Of a stretch of 64,000 nt of DNA, positions 8,848 through 19,519 are shown one piece after another; position 1 is the stretch's first letter; every line of letters begins with the position of its first letter. The DNA is taken from contig CAZBLR010000005.1 in assembly GCA_964492895.1 (NCBI GenBank), forward strand, positions 1-64,000, in the 5' to 3' direction. This DNA is from DATLWN01 sp964492895. GTDB taxonomy: Bacteria > Pseudomonadota > Zetaproteobacteria > Mariprofundales > Mariprofundaceae. A program made the position numbers and the translations under genes. The notes beneath the pieces were generated by a model. The model was not told the DNA's origin. It did not search any database and saw nothing but the letters and a program-made list of their open reading frames with translations.

Positions 8848-10257
8848 GTGAGGAGAAAGAGAGCAAAAGAATCAACAGGCGCCGCGATGAGCGTGGAGGA
8901 GCGCAAGGCGGCGAGCTCGCTGGCGGGCATCTTCGGCCTGCGCATGCTGGGCCTGTTCCTGATCCTGCCGGTCTTTTCGACCTATGCGCACGGCCTGAAG
9001 GGAGCGCACGAGCATCCGGAACTGGTGGGCATCGCGCTGGGTGCCTACGGCCTGACCCAGGCGATACTGCAGATCCCGTTCGGCATGATATCCGACAAGC
9101 TCGGGCGCAAGCCGGTCATCGCCTTCGGCATGCTGTTGTTCGCCATCGGCAGCGTCGTCGCCGCCATGTCGCACACCATCACCGGCGTGCTGATCGGGCG
9201 CGTGATCCAGGGCTCGGGCGCGGTGGCGGCCGCAGTCATCGCCCTGACGGCGGACCTGACGCGCGAGGAGGTCCGGACCAAGGCCATGGCCATGATCGGC
9301 ATGACCATCGGCGTGTCCTTTGCGGTCTCGATGGTACTGGGGCCGCTGCTCGACCGCTGGATTCACGTATCCGGCATCTTCTGGCTGACGGCGGTGCTGG
9401 CGATCGGATCCATCCTGTTCCTGTACATGGTCGTGCCCGAGCCCAAGAAGCTGATGCACCACCGAGACGCCGAGGTGACGCCGTCGCTGTTCGGCGAGGT
9501 GCTGCGCGATGCCAACCTGCTGAGGCTGGATGCCGGCGTGTTCATCCTGCATGCGGCGCTGACCGCGCTGTTCGTGGTGCTGCCGCTGGTGCTCGCCGAT
9601 CCGCATTTCCACCTGCTGAAGCAGACCAACCAGTGGATGCTGTATCTGCCGGTGATGCTGTTCGCGTTCGTGTTCATGGTGCCGCTGATCATCGTCGCCG
9701 AGGCCCGGCGCAAGATGAAGCAGATATTCTCTCTGTCGATCGCGCTGTTGGCGGCAGCCTGCGTGCTGCTGGCGACCTCGCACCATTCGTTGTGGGCGAT
9801 CGGCTTCGCGCTGCTGGTGTTCTTCACCGGCTTCAACACGCTGGAGGCGAGCCTGCCGTCGCTGATCTCCAAGTACGCCCCGGCCGGGGCCAAGGGCACG
9901 GCGGTCGGTGTCTATAACAGCTGCGAGTTCTTCGGCGCCTTCGTCGGCGGTGTGCTGGGCGGCTTCATCTACAGCCCCGCCAAGGAGAACTACGCCACCG
10001 TGTTCTGGGTCGTGGCCGGCCTGTTCGTCGTGTGGCTGCTGATCGCGCTGACCATGAAGCAGCCGCCCTATCTGTCGACGCGCATGCTGCACGTCGAGGC
10101 CAGCGATCCGGAGGCGGTCCGCGCCATCGAGCAGCGGCTGCGCGCCGTGGCCGGCGTGGCGGAAGCGGTGATCGTCGTCGAGGAAGGGGCGGCCTATTGC
10201 AAGGTCGACAGCAAGGTCGTCGACGAACAGGCATTGCTGGCGGCTGCCGCCGTCTAG
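8848..10257 (+). CDS. MFS transporter with C-terminal YAM domain, YajR-like
   Basis: 469 residues: twelve hydrophobic segments of a major facilitator fold, with the motif A loop MISDKLGRKPVI near residue 85. An extra ~60-residue C-terminal domain (MLHVEASDPEAVRAIEQRL to the end) has the ferredoxin-like pattern of the YAM domain of YajR. YajR proteins are drug:proton-antiporter-like and the physiological substrate is unknown. The GTG at 8848 is chosen because AAAGGAGGAG ends four bases before it; an in-frame ATG at 8887 has no comparable site. A perfect 15-bp hairpin at 10344 probably ends the transcript. Confidence 0.85.
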   Translation: MRRKRAKESTGAAMSVEERKAASSLAGIFGLRMLGLFLILPVFSTYAHGLKGAHEHPELVGIALGAYGLTQAILQIPFGMISDKLGRKPVIAFGMLLFAIGSVVAAMSHTITGVLIGRVIQGSGAVAAAVIALTADLTREEVRTKAMAMIGMTIGVSFAVSMVLGPLLDRWIHVSGIFWLTAVLAIGSILFLYMVVPEPKKLMHHRDAEVTPSLFGEVLRDANLLRLDAGVFILHAALTALFVVLPLVLADPHFHLLKQTNQWMLYLPVMLFAFVFMVPLIIVAEARRKMKQIFSLSIALLAAACVLLATSHHSLWAIGFALLVFFTGFNTLEASLPSLISKYAPAGAKGTAVGVYNSCEFFGAFVGGVLGGFIYSPAKENYATVFWVVAGLFVVWLLIALTMKQPPYLSTRMLHVEASDPEAVRAIEQRLRAVAGVAEAVIVVEEGAAYCKVDSKVVDEQALLAAAAV

Positions 10258-10343
10258 TTTCTCCTGCCCATCAGGGTGCGGCGGAACGCCGCATCCATGG
10301 GAGATGATGGGAAGGCAAAGCCGGTATCGGCGTGACGGCCCAT

Positions 10344-10379
10344 GGCCGGGGTGCGGGATGTTCGTCCCGCACCCCGGCC
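10344..10379 (+). terminator. Strong hairpin, likely terminator of the YajR-like gene
   Basis: Perfect 15-bp stem (10344-10358 with 10365-10379) around loop TGTTCG, followed by TGTGTT rather than a clean T-run. It lies between two same-strand MFS genes, so it either terminates the first or insulates the second. A smaller hairpin (TGCGGCG/CGCCGCA, 10277-10293) lies 50 bases upstream. The in-frame ATG of the downstream gene at 10342 would place this hairpin inside coding sequence, which argues for the later start at 10402. Confidence 0.6.
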
Positions 10380-10401
10380 TGTGTTCAGCTTAGGGGGGGG
10401 C

Positions 10402-11628
10402 ATGCGTACGGGGCCATCCGCGTCCTATATCAATCATTCCGCGCTCGGGATCGTATTCCTGACGGTGTTCCTGGATCTGCTCGGGTTCGGCATCGTGCTG
10501 CCCTTGATGCCCATCTATGCGCAACTGCCGCAATTCCATGCCAGCAGCACGCAGATCGGCTGGCTGATGGCGGTGTATTCGTTGATGCAGTTCATCTTCG
10601 CCCCCATCTGGGGACGCATGTCGGATCACGTCGGACGCAAGCCGATCCTGATCATCGGCCTGTTCGGATCGGCGGCGGCCCATCTTGTCTACGGCTTGGC
10701 CGGATCGCTGACGGTGCTGTTCCTGGCCCGGATGGTGGCGGGCGTCAGCGGTGCCAACCTGGCGACCGCGCAGGCGGTGATCGCCGATGTGACCAGTCCC
10801 GACAAGCGTGCGGCCGGCATGGGCATGATCGGCGCGGCGTTCGGCCTGGGCTTCGTGATCGGGCCGGCGCTGGGCGGCCTGCTGTCCGGCCCCGATTTCG
10901 GCAACCATCCGGAATATGCGCCGTATGCGGCATCGGTGCTGTGCTTTCTGAACGGCATCATGGGCATCCTGCTGCTGCCCGAGACCCGGCGTGCCGGCGG
11001 GCAGGCGAAGCAGTGGGTGTCGCCGCTGTCGATCGAGCCCTGGAAGCTGGCGTTCTCCCATCCCCTGGTGGCCATGCTGCTGCTGGTCAGCATGCTGCTG
11101 ATCACGGGTTTTGCCAGCTTCGAGGTGGCCCTGCCGTTGTACGGCAAACTGAAGCTCGGCTGGTCCTTGACCTCAGTGGGCTATTTCTTCGCCTATATCG
11201 GCGTGCTGATCACGGTCGTACAGGGGCTCTTGGTGCGGCGCGTGGTGCCGTGGCTCGGGGAGGTGCGGACGGCCATGGCGGGGTTCGTGATGCTGATCCT
11301 GGCCTTCGCCCTGCTCGCGGCCGCTCCCGGTCCGGGGATGCTGATGGTGATCGCAGTGCCGCTGACGGTCGGCTTCGGGCTGTTGACGCCGAGCCTGAGC
11401 GCATTGTTGTCCCGGATCACCTCGCACGATGCCCAGGGCACCGTCATGGGACTGTACCAGTCGGTCAACAGCCTCGGGCGCGTCGTCGGCCCGGCACTCG
11501 GCGGGTTCTTTTTCGCCGCGCAGACCATGGGCATGCACGGCCCGTCGGCGCCGTTCGTGGCCGCGTGCGCCATGCTGGTGCCGGCCATGCTGCTGCTGGC
11601 CTACGTGGCCACCCGTCATCCGGTGTAG
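10402..11628 (+). CDS. MFS transporter, TetA-like drug efflux family
   Basis: 408 residues with twelve hydrophobic segments. The N-terminus FLDLLGFGIVLPLMPIY and the loop GRMSDHVGRKPIL are the signatures of the TetA/DHA1 branch of proton-driven efflux pumps. The substrate is unknown; similarity to the TetA group does not by itself mean tetracycline resistance. The ATG at 10402 is chosen over the in-frame ATG at 10342 because a purine tract (TTAGGGGGGGC) lies directly upstream and the earlier start lies next to a terminator-like hairpin. The gene ends 24 bases from the convergent metal transporter. Confidence 0.86.
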   Translation: MRTGPSASYINHSALGIVFLTVFLDLLGFGIVLPLMPIYAQLPQFHASSTQIGWLMAVYSLMQFIFAPIWGRMSDHVGRKPILIIGLFGSAAAHLVYGLAGSLTVLFLARMVAGVSGANLATAQAVIADVTSPDKRAAGMGMIGAAFGLGFVIGPALGGLLSGPDFGNHPEYAPYAASVLCFLNGIMGILLLPETRRAGGQAKQWVSPLSIEPWKLAFSHPLVAMLLLVSMLLITGFASFEVALPLYGKLKLGWSLTSVGYFFAYIGVLITVVQGLLVRRVVPWLGEVRTAMAGFVMLILAFALLAAAPGPGMLMVIAVPLTVGFGLLTPSLSALLSRITSHDAQGTVMGLYQSVNSLGRVVGPALGGFFFAAQTMGMHGPSAPFVAACAMLVPAMLLLAYVATRHPV

Positions 11629-11652
11629 CCCGGGCTTCGGGCACGTCGGGCC

Positions 11653-12495
11653 CTAGGCCCGCTGTCGGCGCTGCCGTCCGGCCTGCTTCAGCCAGGCCCC
11701 GGCCGCACTGAGGGCGAACAGGACGCACAGGGTCAGCACCACGGTGGCCCCCGAGGGCCAGTTGTAGGCGTACGAAACCAACAGTCCCACCAGCGTACCG
11801 CCGACCGAGATGCCGAGGCTGATCGCCCATAACGCCCCGAGGCTGCGTCCCCAGAACCAGGCGCAGGCGGCCGGCAGGACCATCAGGCCGGTGGTCAGCA
11901 CGATGCCGGCGAGCTTGACGCACAGGATCACGGCCAGCGCCACGATGCCGTGCAGCATGAAACGGTAGGCCGAAACCGGGACGCCGCTGGCGGCGGCGGC
12001 GGTGGCATCGAAGGCGATGGCCCACCAGGCGCGCGCGGCCAGCAGCAGGCTGCCGAGCACCACGGCGGCGGCGACATACAACCAGATCACGTCGCCGTGC
12101 GAAATGGTCAGGATATTGCCGAACAGCCAGCCGAACAGGTCGACCTGATAGCGGCTGGTGGTCGACAGCAGCACGATGCCCAGGGCCATGGCGCCGGCGA
12201 ACAGCAGGCCGGTGCCGGCATCGTTGTTCAGGCGCAGCTTGCCGGAGGTCGAGGGGATCAGCAGCCAGGCCACGGCGATGGCGACGACGGTGACGGTGGG
12301 CAGCAGCGGCAGCGCCAGCACCACGGCCAGGCCGAGACCGGCCAGCGAGGCGTGCGAGACGCCGACAACCAGGAAGGACAGGCGGTGCGCCAGGATCATC
12401 ACCGAGATACTGGCCGTGGTGACGGCAATCAGCAGCGCGGGCAGCAGCGCACTGCGCATGACCTCGCTGGCCAGGAAGTGCGCGATCAGCGTCAT
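11653..12495 (-). CDS. Metal ABC transporter permease, ZnuB-like
   Basis: 280-residue membrane protein of the zinc/manganese/iron importer family (ABC-3). It has about eight hydrophobic segments; the conserved VVGVSHASLAGLGLA and the block VKLAGIVLTTGLMVLPAA match the ABC-3 family. The ATG lies within the TGATG overlap with the ATPase stop (12493-12497), so expression is coupled. The open frame extends to 12954 but that part overlaps the ATPase gene and is not real. Zinc is the most likely cargo, and manganese is possible. Confidence 0.87.
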   Translation of the reverse strand: MTLIAHFLASEVMRSALLPALLIAVTTASISVMILAHRLSFLVVGVSHASLAGLGLAVVLALPLLPTVTVVAIAVAWLLIPSTSGKLRLNNDAGTGLLFAGAMALGIVLLSTTSRYQVDLFGWLFGNILTISHGDVIWLYVAAAVVLGSLLLAARAWWAIAFDATAAAASGVPVSAYRFMLHGIVALAVILCVKLAGIVLTTGLMVLPAACAWFWGRSLGALWAISLGISVGGTLVGLLVSYAYNWPSGATVVLTLCVLFALSAAGAWLKQAGRQRRQRA

Positions 12496-13292
12496 CAGTG
12501 GCGATGGCCGGATGCTGCGCCGGGGACGCAGCCGATGCAGCGCGAATCGTGGGCGATGACGTGCATGTGCTCGCCGTACATGGCATGCCAGATGTCCTCG
12601 GGGATCTGCTCCCCCTTCATGGCGTGGTAGTGGACGCGGCGGTTCAGGCAGGCCACCGAGTCGACGTAGCCGGTGATGGCGGCGATATCGTGCTCGACCA
12701 TGACGACGGCCATCGCCTGCTCGTCGCAAAGCCGGCGCAGCAGGCGGTAGAGCCGTTCCTGGGCCGAGGTGTCGAGGGCGGCCGACGGCTCGTCCAGCAG
12801 CAACAGCCGTGGCCGGCTGATCAGGGCCTTGGCCAGGCGCACCCGCTGGCGTTGGCCGCCGGACAGCTGGCGGAAATCGCGGTCGATCAGATCCACGCTG
12901 TCCACCTGCTCCAGCGCCCACCGGACATCGTCCGGGGACGCATGCCGGCGCCATAGCGGTGCGGCGTAGCGGGGCGTGCCCATGGCCACGACATGGCGCA
13001 CGTTGAGCGGCAAGGACGGCAGATCGTCGTGCATCTGCGACAAGAAACCGACCTGTTGCAGCAGTTGGTGGCGGTTCAGGCGCCTGAGGGGCTGTCCGAA
13101 CAGCGCGACGCCTCCCTCGGCGGGCTCGATCAGGCCGGCGATCACCGACAGCAGGGTGGACTTGCCGGCCCCGTTGGGCCCGACGATGCCCAGGAAATGG
13201 CCGGCCGCAAGCTCCAGGTCAATGTCCTGCAGGATCGGGGCCTGGGCCGGGCCCACCGACACACCGGACAGCCTCAGCACGGGCGACGTCAT
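12495..13292 (-). CDS. Metal ABC transporter ATP-binding protein, ZnuC-like
   Basis: 265-residue ATPase: Walker A GPNGAGKST near residue 35, Q-loop in QQVGFLSQMHDD, signature LSGGQRQRVRLA, Walker B LLLLDEPSAALD and switch VMVEHDIAAITGYVD. The C-terminus has several His and Cys (MYGEHMHVIAHDSRCIGC), a feature seen in some ZnuC proteins that may sense or bind metal. It is translated from ATG at 13292, overlapping the binding-protein stop by four bases. The order binding protein, ATPase, permease is that of a complete importer operon. Confidence 0.88.
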   Translation of the reverse strand: MTSPVLRLSGVSVGPAQAPILQDIDLELAAGHFLGIVGPNGAGKSTLLSVIAGLIEPAEGGVALFGQPLRRLNRHQLLQQVGFLSQMHDDLPSLPLNVRHVVAMGTPRYAAPLWRRHASPDDVRWALEQVDSVDLIDRDFRQLSGGQRQRVRLAKALISRPRLLLLDEPSAALDTSAQERLYRLLRRLCDEQAMAVVMVEHDIAAITGYVDSVACLNRRVHYHAMKGEQIPEDIWHAMYGEHMHVIAHDSRCIGCVPGAASGHRH

Positions 13293-14137
13293 GGCTGCAT
13301 CCGCTTGAGGTTGTCGCGCATCAGTTCGTCCCAATTCATGGTGTTCGTGCCCAGGGCATCGAGCGTGATCATGCGTACGGGATGCGGGCTGTGTCCGGCG
13401 ATCCAGTCCAGGCCCTGGTTGCCATGGCGCTGTTCTGCGATCAGCACTACGCCTGGATGCGCATCGATCATCCGCAGCGCACGGTCCAGGTCGCGGGGGC
13501 CGAATTCCTGCTCATGCCTGGGTGACTCCAGTACGGCCCGCACCGGTACCCCGACCAGTTCGCACATCGGTTTCCAGGACGGGTGTTGCATGATGACGCC
13601 ATCCTTCCTGTAAGGGGCCAGTGCCTGTCGCCATGCGGCCTCGATGTGCCGGGTGTCGGCGATGGCCACGGGCAAGCGGGCCCGGATCGTCGCCGCGCGG
13701 GCCGGGTAGATCTTCTCGAGTTCCGCGGCCAGCTGCGGCAGGACGGCGCGGACCAGGGCCGGACTGGTCCAGCCGTGGCTGGTATGCGGCCATAGATCGA
13801 GGGTGGTTGCGGGCGATGCGAGACCGGACCAGCCACTGTCGTCGTAGGAGGCGCGGATGAACAGGGACGCCTGCTTCAACTCCTCGGTGGCCTTCGGCGT
13901 CATCTGGAAGTGATGGGGATCGGCAGTCGGCGGCAACAACACCGTGATGTCGGCCTTGGCATCGAGCATGCGCACCAGTCCGCCCAAGGGGGGCAGCGTG
14001 ACGGTAATGTCCGCCGCCCGGGACAGGGCCGGTGCCAGCAGCATGGCCAGGATCGCCATGGCGGCAAGTCGGGCGGATCCGGTCAATAATCGCCTTTTTT
14101 CGATCCGCGCTCTATGATCCGGGGAGGTCCGAAGCAT
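13289..14137 (-). CDS. Periplasmic Zn/Mn-binding protein, ZnuA-like
   Basis: About 282 residues: a signal peptide (RLAAMAILAMLLAPALSRA, cleavage before ADITV) and a cluster A-I metal-binding fold. Candidate ligands are the His pair in ADPHHFQMTP, His in HTSHGWTSP and His in VIMQHPSW. There is no His-rich acidic loop as in E. coli ZnuA, and the sequence is divergent. The start is uncertain: ATG at 14137 gives a long n-region, while a TTG at 14086 would give a compact signal peptide with an AAAAAAGG tract upstream. No recognisable Zur box was found between this gene and the divergent gene at 14320. Confidence 0.8.
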   Translation of the reverse strand: MLRTSPDHRARIEKRRLLTGSARLAAMAILAMLLAPALSRAADITVTLPPLGGLVRMLDAKADITVLLPPTADPHHFQMTPKATEELKQASLFIRASYDDSGWSGLASPATTLDLWPHTSHGWTSPALVRAVLPQLAAELEKIYPARAATIRARLPVAIADTRHIEAAWRQALAPYRKDGVIMQHPSWKPMCELVGVPVRAVLESPRHEQEFGPRDLDRALRMIDAHPGVVLIAEQRHGNQGLDWIAGHSPHPVRMITLDALGTNTMNWDELMRDNLKRMQP

Positions 14138-14319
14138 GGAGGGTCGGCATCCGCAATCGGATACGCGTGAAGGGCGTGTCACGAAGGCACGTCCGGGTAC
14201 GAAGGTGGCGGAGTTCAGCATGGGAAGGAGGCTGAGGTTTGCATGGTGTCTATGCTAGGGAGGGTATGTCATCCACGCAACGACGGCGCCACCGATGACG
14301 AAAAAAGGATAGTACGGTC

Positions 14320-16473
14320 ATGATATCGCCCGATTATTTTGCTCAGCGCTGGAGTTGGTACCATCCAATTCTTACCCGGGGAGAGAGTCCGGCCAGTCGC
14401 TGTCATATCGATGTCCGCCGCCTGCCCCTGCGCGTACCGGGGCAGGATGCACGGGAATACATCCCCTTCGCCCTGCATTCCCAGTTGCAGCAGGCGCTTT
14501 CCCAGGCACTGTCACGGTTGCAGGACTATGCGGTCCGTTACATGGTCAAGGGCGAAAAGGTGTCGGCTCACCAGCTGCCGCAGACCGATGCCGAATCGCG
14601 GGCGATGATCCATTTCCTCAGGGAAAAGTATCCGCATATTTCGAGAAGCCTGCTCCATCACTGGTGTGCCGATGAGAAGGGAGCGCCGGCCCTGCTGAAG
14701 CTTTGGAAGGATCTGTGGATGCGTGGCTGGCAGCAGGAGAAGGCGGACATGGCGCCCTGGGTGCCGGCGGTCAACGTGCTGCTGCTGCGCCTGATGCGCG
14801 AATCTCTGGCCCGGCTACCGAAGGAGCACATGGACCAGACCTCGCATGCGACGCTCTGCATCCTCGGCGGCCTGTATCAGTGGGCCCTGATGGCCTTCCT
14901 GAAACAGCATGCGGAAGGCTCGGTGGAGGTCACGCGCATCGCTACCTACGAGTCGATGGTGATCCCGGCCACGCCGATGGCCTTCATGCCCCACCAGCCG
15001 GACGACTCCCTGATCGGCGATGATCGTCAGATCATCATGGCCTACGGGCTGGAGCCGGATCTGGTACCGCGCATGCGCAGCATGCGCAAGAAGCTCGGCC
15101 CCAAGAACGAGGCCGGCATGCTGGTGCTGCTCGGCAAGGACCGGTTGGGCGGCCATCTGCTCAGGCGAAGCTGGGCCCGCCTGGCCCTGTGGGACCTGGC
15201 GGAGAAGACGGGTGACGGCGCATGGATGCGCTGGGTGCTGAACGCCAAGCATCTGGACCAGCTTCTGACCGCCCCGGATCAGCTGGACCCGGCGGTCGTC
15301 GAGCAGCTCGAGGCGAATCGCCAGCATCCCATCGCCGCGTGGCTGCTGCACGAGCGCGGTGGCGGCGGCCTGTTCCGCAAGGGCGGCGGGGGGGAGCCGT
15401 GGCTCCATGATGATCGCACGCTGCATGCCTTCCGGGTGTTCGAGGAGGACGTGCAGGTGGAAATCGCCAGGCGCAGGTCGGAGCGGCTGTGGCTCGACCA
15501 GATGCCGGCCATTGCAGGCAAGGCACGGGGCAACGAGGCCGACAAGCTGCTGGAGGTGGCGTACCGGGAAGGCAAGATCGTGTTCCTGGTGCCGGGCACG
15601 GAGTCCTCGCTGCACAGCGGGGCGAAGCTGTCATCCAAGCAAGGCTGCCTGATGGTCGATTGGTCCGATTATCTGGCAGCGATGACCTCGCTGCAGGATG
15701 ATGTCGGCCACTTTATCGGCAAGGATTTTCTGCCGGTGATGCTCAAGAGCATTTCCGGCGGAGGCAAGGTCTTCATGGACAGCTTTTCCGCCGCCGGCTG
15801 CGTGCTGCGCGGGCCGGTGATGCCGTTGGTGGAACTGGGCCTGTCCATCCGTCAGCAGCTGCGCGAATGGTATATGCAAGTGCATGAGGCCCAGGCCGGC
15901 GGGGAGATCGATGTGCCGGCAGTCTCCATGTGCCTGGCCCTGGTCGGGGAATGGGCCTATGCCGAGTCCGCCCATGCCGGACAGGAGGCCTTCCGGTTCG
16001 CCTTCAGCCTGGCAGTGCCGCAGGCCTCGGCCGGCCTGGCCCGCGATGGCGGGGTCGGACGGCTGGCGGCATACCGCGATGCCAAGACCGGCCTGAAGCC
16101 CTATGGCGGGGTCCGGGTGGAGAGCGTCGACACCGGTACCGGACAGAAGGTCCAGCTTCTGTACAACGCAGGCTTCGCCCTGACGGCCGCCGCCGTGTCC
16201 GAATTGACGTCGGCCGTTCGCGAACGGGCGACAGTGCGCGAGTTTCGGCTGGACCGGGATGTCGCCCGGTCCGTGTTGCGCGAGTTCCGCCTGCCCGATG
16301 GCAAGTTCGACCTGTTTTGCATCCAGCAGGGCGCTGAGGGCATGCCCGTGCTGCTGCTGATGGTCGGACGGCCCTGTCTGTCCGGTGTGGATGTGGATCT
16401 GTACGAGTTGCTTGATCCGAATTCGCCGGCGGTGCTGCGCATCGTCGAAGAGGGACTGCCCCGCTGGCGTTGA
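14320..16473 (+). CDS. Uncharacterised 717-residue protein with possible degenerate cyclase-like domain
   Basis: Not recognised as a named family. It has no signal peptide or membrane segment. The N-terminal ~400 residues are mostly helical and Trp/Arg-rich, with a Gly-rich loop (HERGGGGLFRKGGGG) near residues 345-360. From about residue 440 the pattern resembles a class III nucleotide cyclase: CLMVDWSDY with Asp447, GGGKVFMDSFSAAG with Asp487 in the place of the second metal Asp, and FSLAVPQASAGL where active enzymes have the catalytic Asn/Arg helix. Those catalytic residues are not evident, so if the homology is real it is probably a pseudo-enzyme. The stop lies just before tilS. The gene is divergent from the zinc operon. 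Confidence 0.75.
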   Translation: MISPDYFAQRWSWYHPILTRGESPASRCHIDVRRLPLRVPGQDAREYIPFALHSQLQQALSQALSRLQDYAVRYMVKGEKVSAHQLPQTDAESRAMIHFLREKYPHISRSLLHHWCADEKGAPALLKLWKDLWMRGWQQEKADMAPWVPAVNVLLLRLMRESLARLPKEHMDQTSHATLCILGGLYQWALMAFLKQHAEGSVEVTRIATYESMVIPATPMAFMPHQPDDSLIGDDRQIIMAYGLEPDLVPRMRSMRKKLGPKNEAGMLVLLGKDRLGGHLLRRSWARLALWDLAEKTGDGAWMRWVLNAKHLDQLLTAPDQLDPAVVEQLEANRQHPIAAWLLHERGGGGLFRKGGGGEPWLHDDRTLHAFRVFEEDVQVEIARRRSERLWLDQMPAIAGKARGNEADKLLEVAYREGKIVFLVPGTESSLHSGAKLSSKQGCLMVDWSDYLAAMTSLQDDVGHFIGKDFLPVMLKSISGGGKVFMDSFSAAGCVLRGPVMPLVELGLSIRQQLREWYMQVHEAQAGGEIDVPAVSMCLALVGEWAYAESAHAGQEAFRFAFSLAVPQASAGLARDGGVGRLAAYRDAKTGLKPYGGVRVESVDTGTGQKVQLLYNAGFALTAAAVSELTSAVRERATVREFRLDRDVARSVLREFRLPDGKFDLFCIQQGAEGMPVLLLMVGRPCLSGVDVDLYELLDPNSPAVLRIVEEGLPRWR

Positions 16474-16481
16474 ACCCGGGC

Positions 16482-17510
16482 ATGGCCGATGACGGGAACG
16501 GAACCCCTGCGTCCGTCCCGTTGCTTCCGGAAGCGGCCGCTTGGCTCGAGGGCGCGGCGCTGCCATCCCGGCTGGCCGTAGCCTGGTCCGGAGGCGCGGA
16601 CTCCACGGCGCTGTTGCTGGCCTTGCGCTCTCAGGGGCACCAGGTGGAGGCCTGGCATGTCGATCACGGGTGGCGTGCCGCTTCGGAATCGGAGGCGGCG
16701 GCGCTGGCCCGGCGTGCCACAGCGTGGGGGGTCCCGTTCCGCAGTGCACGTGTTGCCGAGGCGTCGGCCGCCAATCGCGAGGCGGCGGCCCGGGAAGTCC
16801 GCTACCGTCAGTTCGCACACTGGGCCGAGGCCGGGGGCGTGCACGTACTTTGCCTGGCCCACCACCGCGAGGATCAGGCGGAAACCGTCTGCATGCGTAT
16901 GCTGCAGGGATCCGGCATGCACGGCATCCGCGGTATGGCCGGGATGCGCGAGGCCCGTGGCCTGAGGCTGTTGCGTCCCTTGCTGCACGTGTCGCGCGAT
17001 GATCTGAGGCAGGCCCTGCGCCGGGCCGGCGTGTCCTGGCTCGAGGATCCGAGCAACCGGGATATGAGCCTGTGGCGCAACCGCATCCGCCATCGCCTGT
17101 TCCCGGCCATGCAGGCCGTGGGAACGGATCCCTGGAACCTGTTCCTGCGCTGGGGTGAGCAGGCCGGGCGACTGGCGGCCGTCATCGACGGACGGATCGC
17201 GCAGGTGCCGCTGATCCACGCCGCCGGCAGCGTGTCGCTGGCATGGCGGGACTGGTCGGCGCTGGTGCCGCCGGCCCGGGCGCGGATGCTGCAAAAGATG
17301 GTCCGCATCCTGCTCGGCGAGGGCGTGGTGCCCGGCCGGCGGCATATCCTGATGGTCGAGGCCTGGACGGCCAGAAACGGTTCGGGGGGGCTGGATCTTT
17401 CACGCTGCCGCCTGCGCCGCCGCCAGGGCCGCCTGCATCTCGCGGCAGTGTCAGAACGTCACGGAAATCATGGATCGATTGGCGATTCATCGAATTTTCA
17501 TGCAAGCTAG
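16482..17510 (+). CDS. tilS: tRNA(Ile)-lysidine synthase
   Basis: 342 residues. It modifies C34 of the CAU-anticodon tRNA-Ile to lysidine so that it reads AUA. The PP-loop SGGADST is at about residue 33, followed by AWHVDHGWR, CLAHHREDQAETVCMRMLQGSG and the WLEDPSNRD.......R motif, all standard for TilS. The C-terminal portion is short compared with E. coli TilS (432 residues), so the distal tRNA-binding domains are reduced. The ATG at 16482 is used; an in-frame TTG at 16470 overlaps the previous stop and cannot be excluded. In many proteobacteria ftsH is preceded by rrmJ; here tilS occupies that place. Confidence 0.92.
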   Translation: MADDGNGTPASVPLLPEAAAWLEGAALPSRLAVAWSGGADSTALLLALRSQGHQVEAWHVDHGWRAASESEAAALARRATAWGVPFRSARVAEASAANREAAAREVRYRQFAHWAEAGGVHVLCLAHHREDQAETVCMRMLQGSGMHGIRGMAGMREARGLRLLRPLLHVSRDDLRQALRRAGVSWLEDPSNRDMSLWRNRIRHRLFPAMQAVGTDPWNLFLRWGEQAGRLAAVIDGRIAQVPLIHAAGSVSLAWRDWSALVPPARARMLQKMVRILLGEGVVPGRRHILMVEAWTARNGSGGLDLSRCRLRRRQGRLHLAAVSERHGNHGSIGDSSNFHAS

Positions 17511-17521
17511 GCATGTTTTTT
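17499..17521 (+). terminator. Short terminator overlapping the tilS stop
   Basis: A CATGC/GCATG stem (17499-17503 with 17511-17515) is followed by six T residues. The stem flanks the tilS TAG stop (17508-17510). The arms are only 5 bp, so termination may be partial, but the T-run is exceptional in this GC-rich region. Confidence 0.5.
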
Positions 17522-17605
17522 GTGTGCTTGTCTTGGTAGGCTGATCATAGTTGAATACAGACAAGCGTAGTCAGGGCCGGGTCCCTGAAGCAGGGGTAGC
17601 AAGGA

Positions 17606-19518
<1,913 letters not shown>

Positions 19519-19519
<1 letters not shown>

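Noticed and set aside
12496..12954. Upstream extension of the ZnuB-like permease to 433 residues
   Set aside because: It runs through the ATPase gene in a different frame; the ATG at 12495 coincides with the ATPase stop and starts the permease family sequence.
14138..14319. Zur operator between the zinc operon and the 717-residue gene
   Set aside because: No dyad resembling the known Zur box was found in the spacer.
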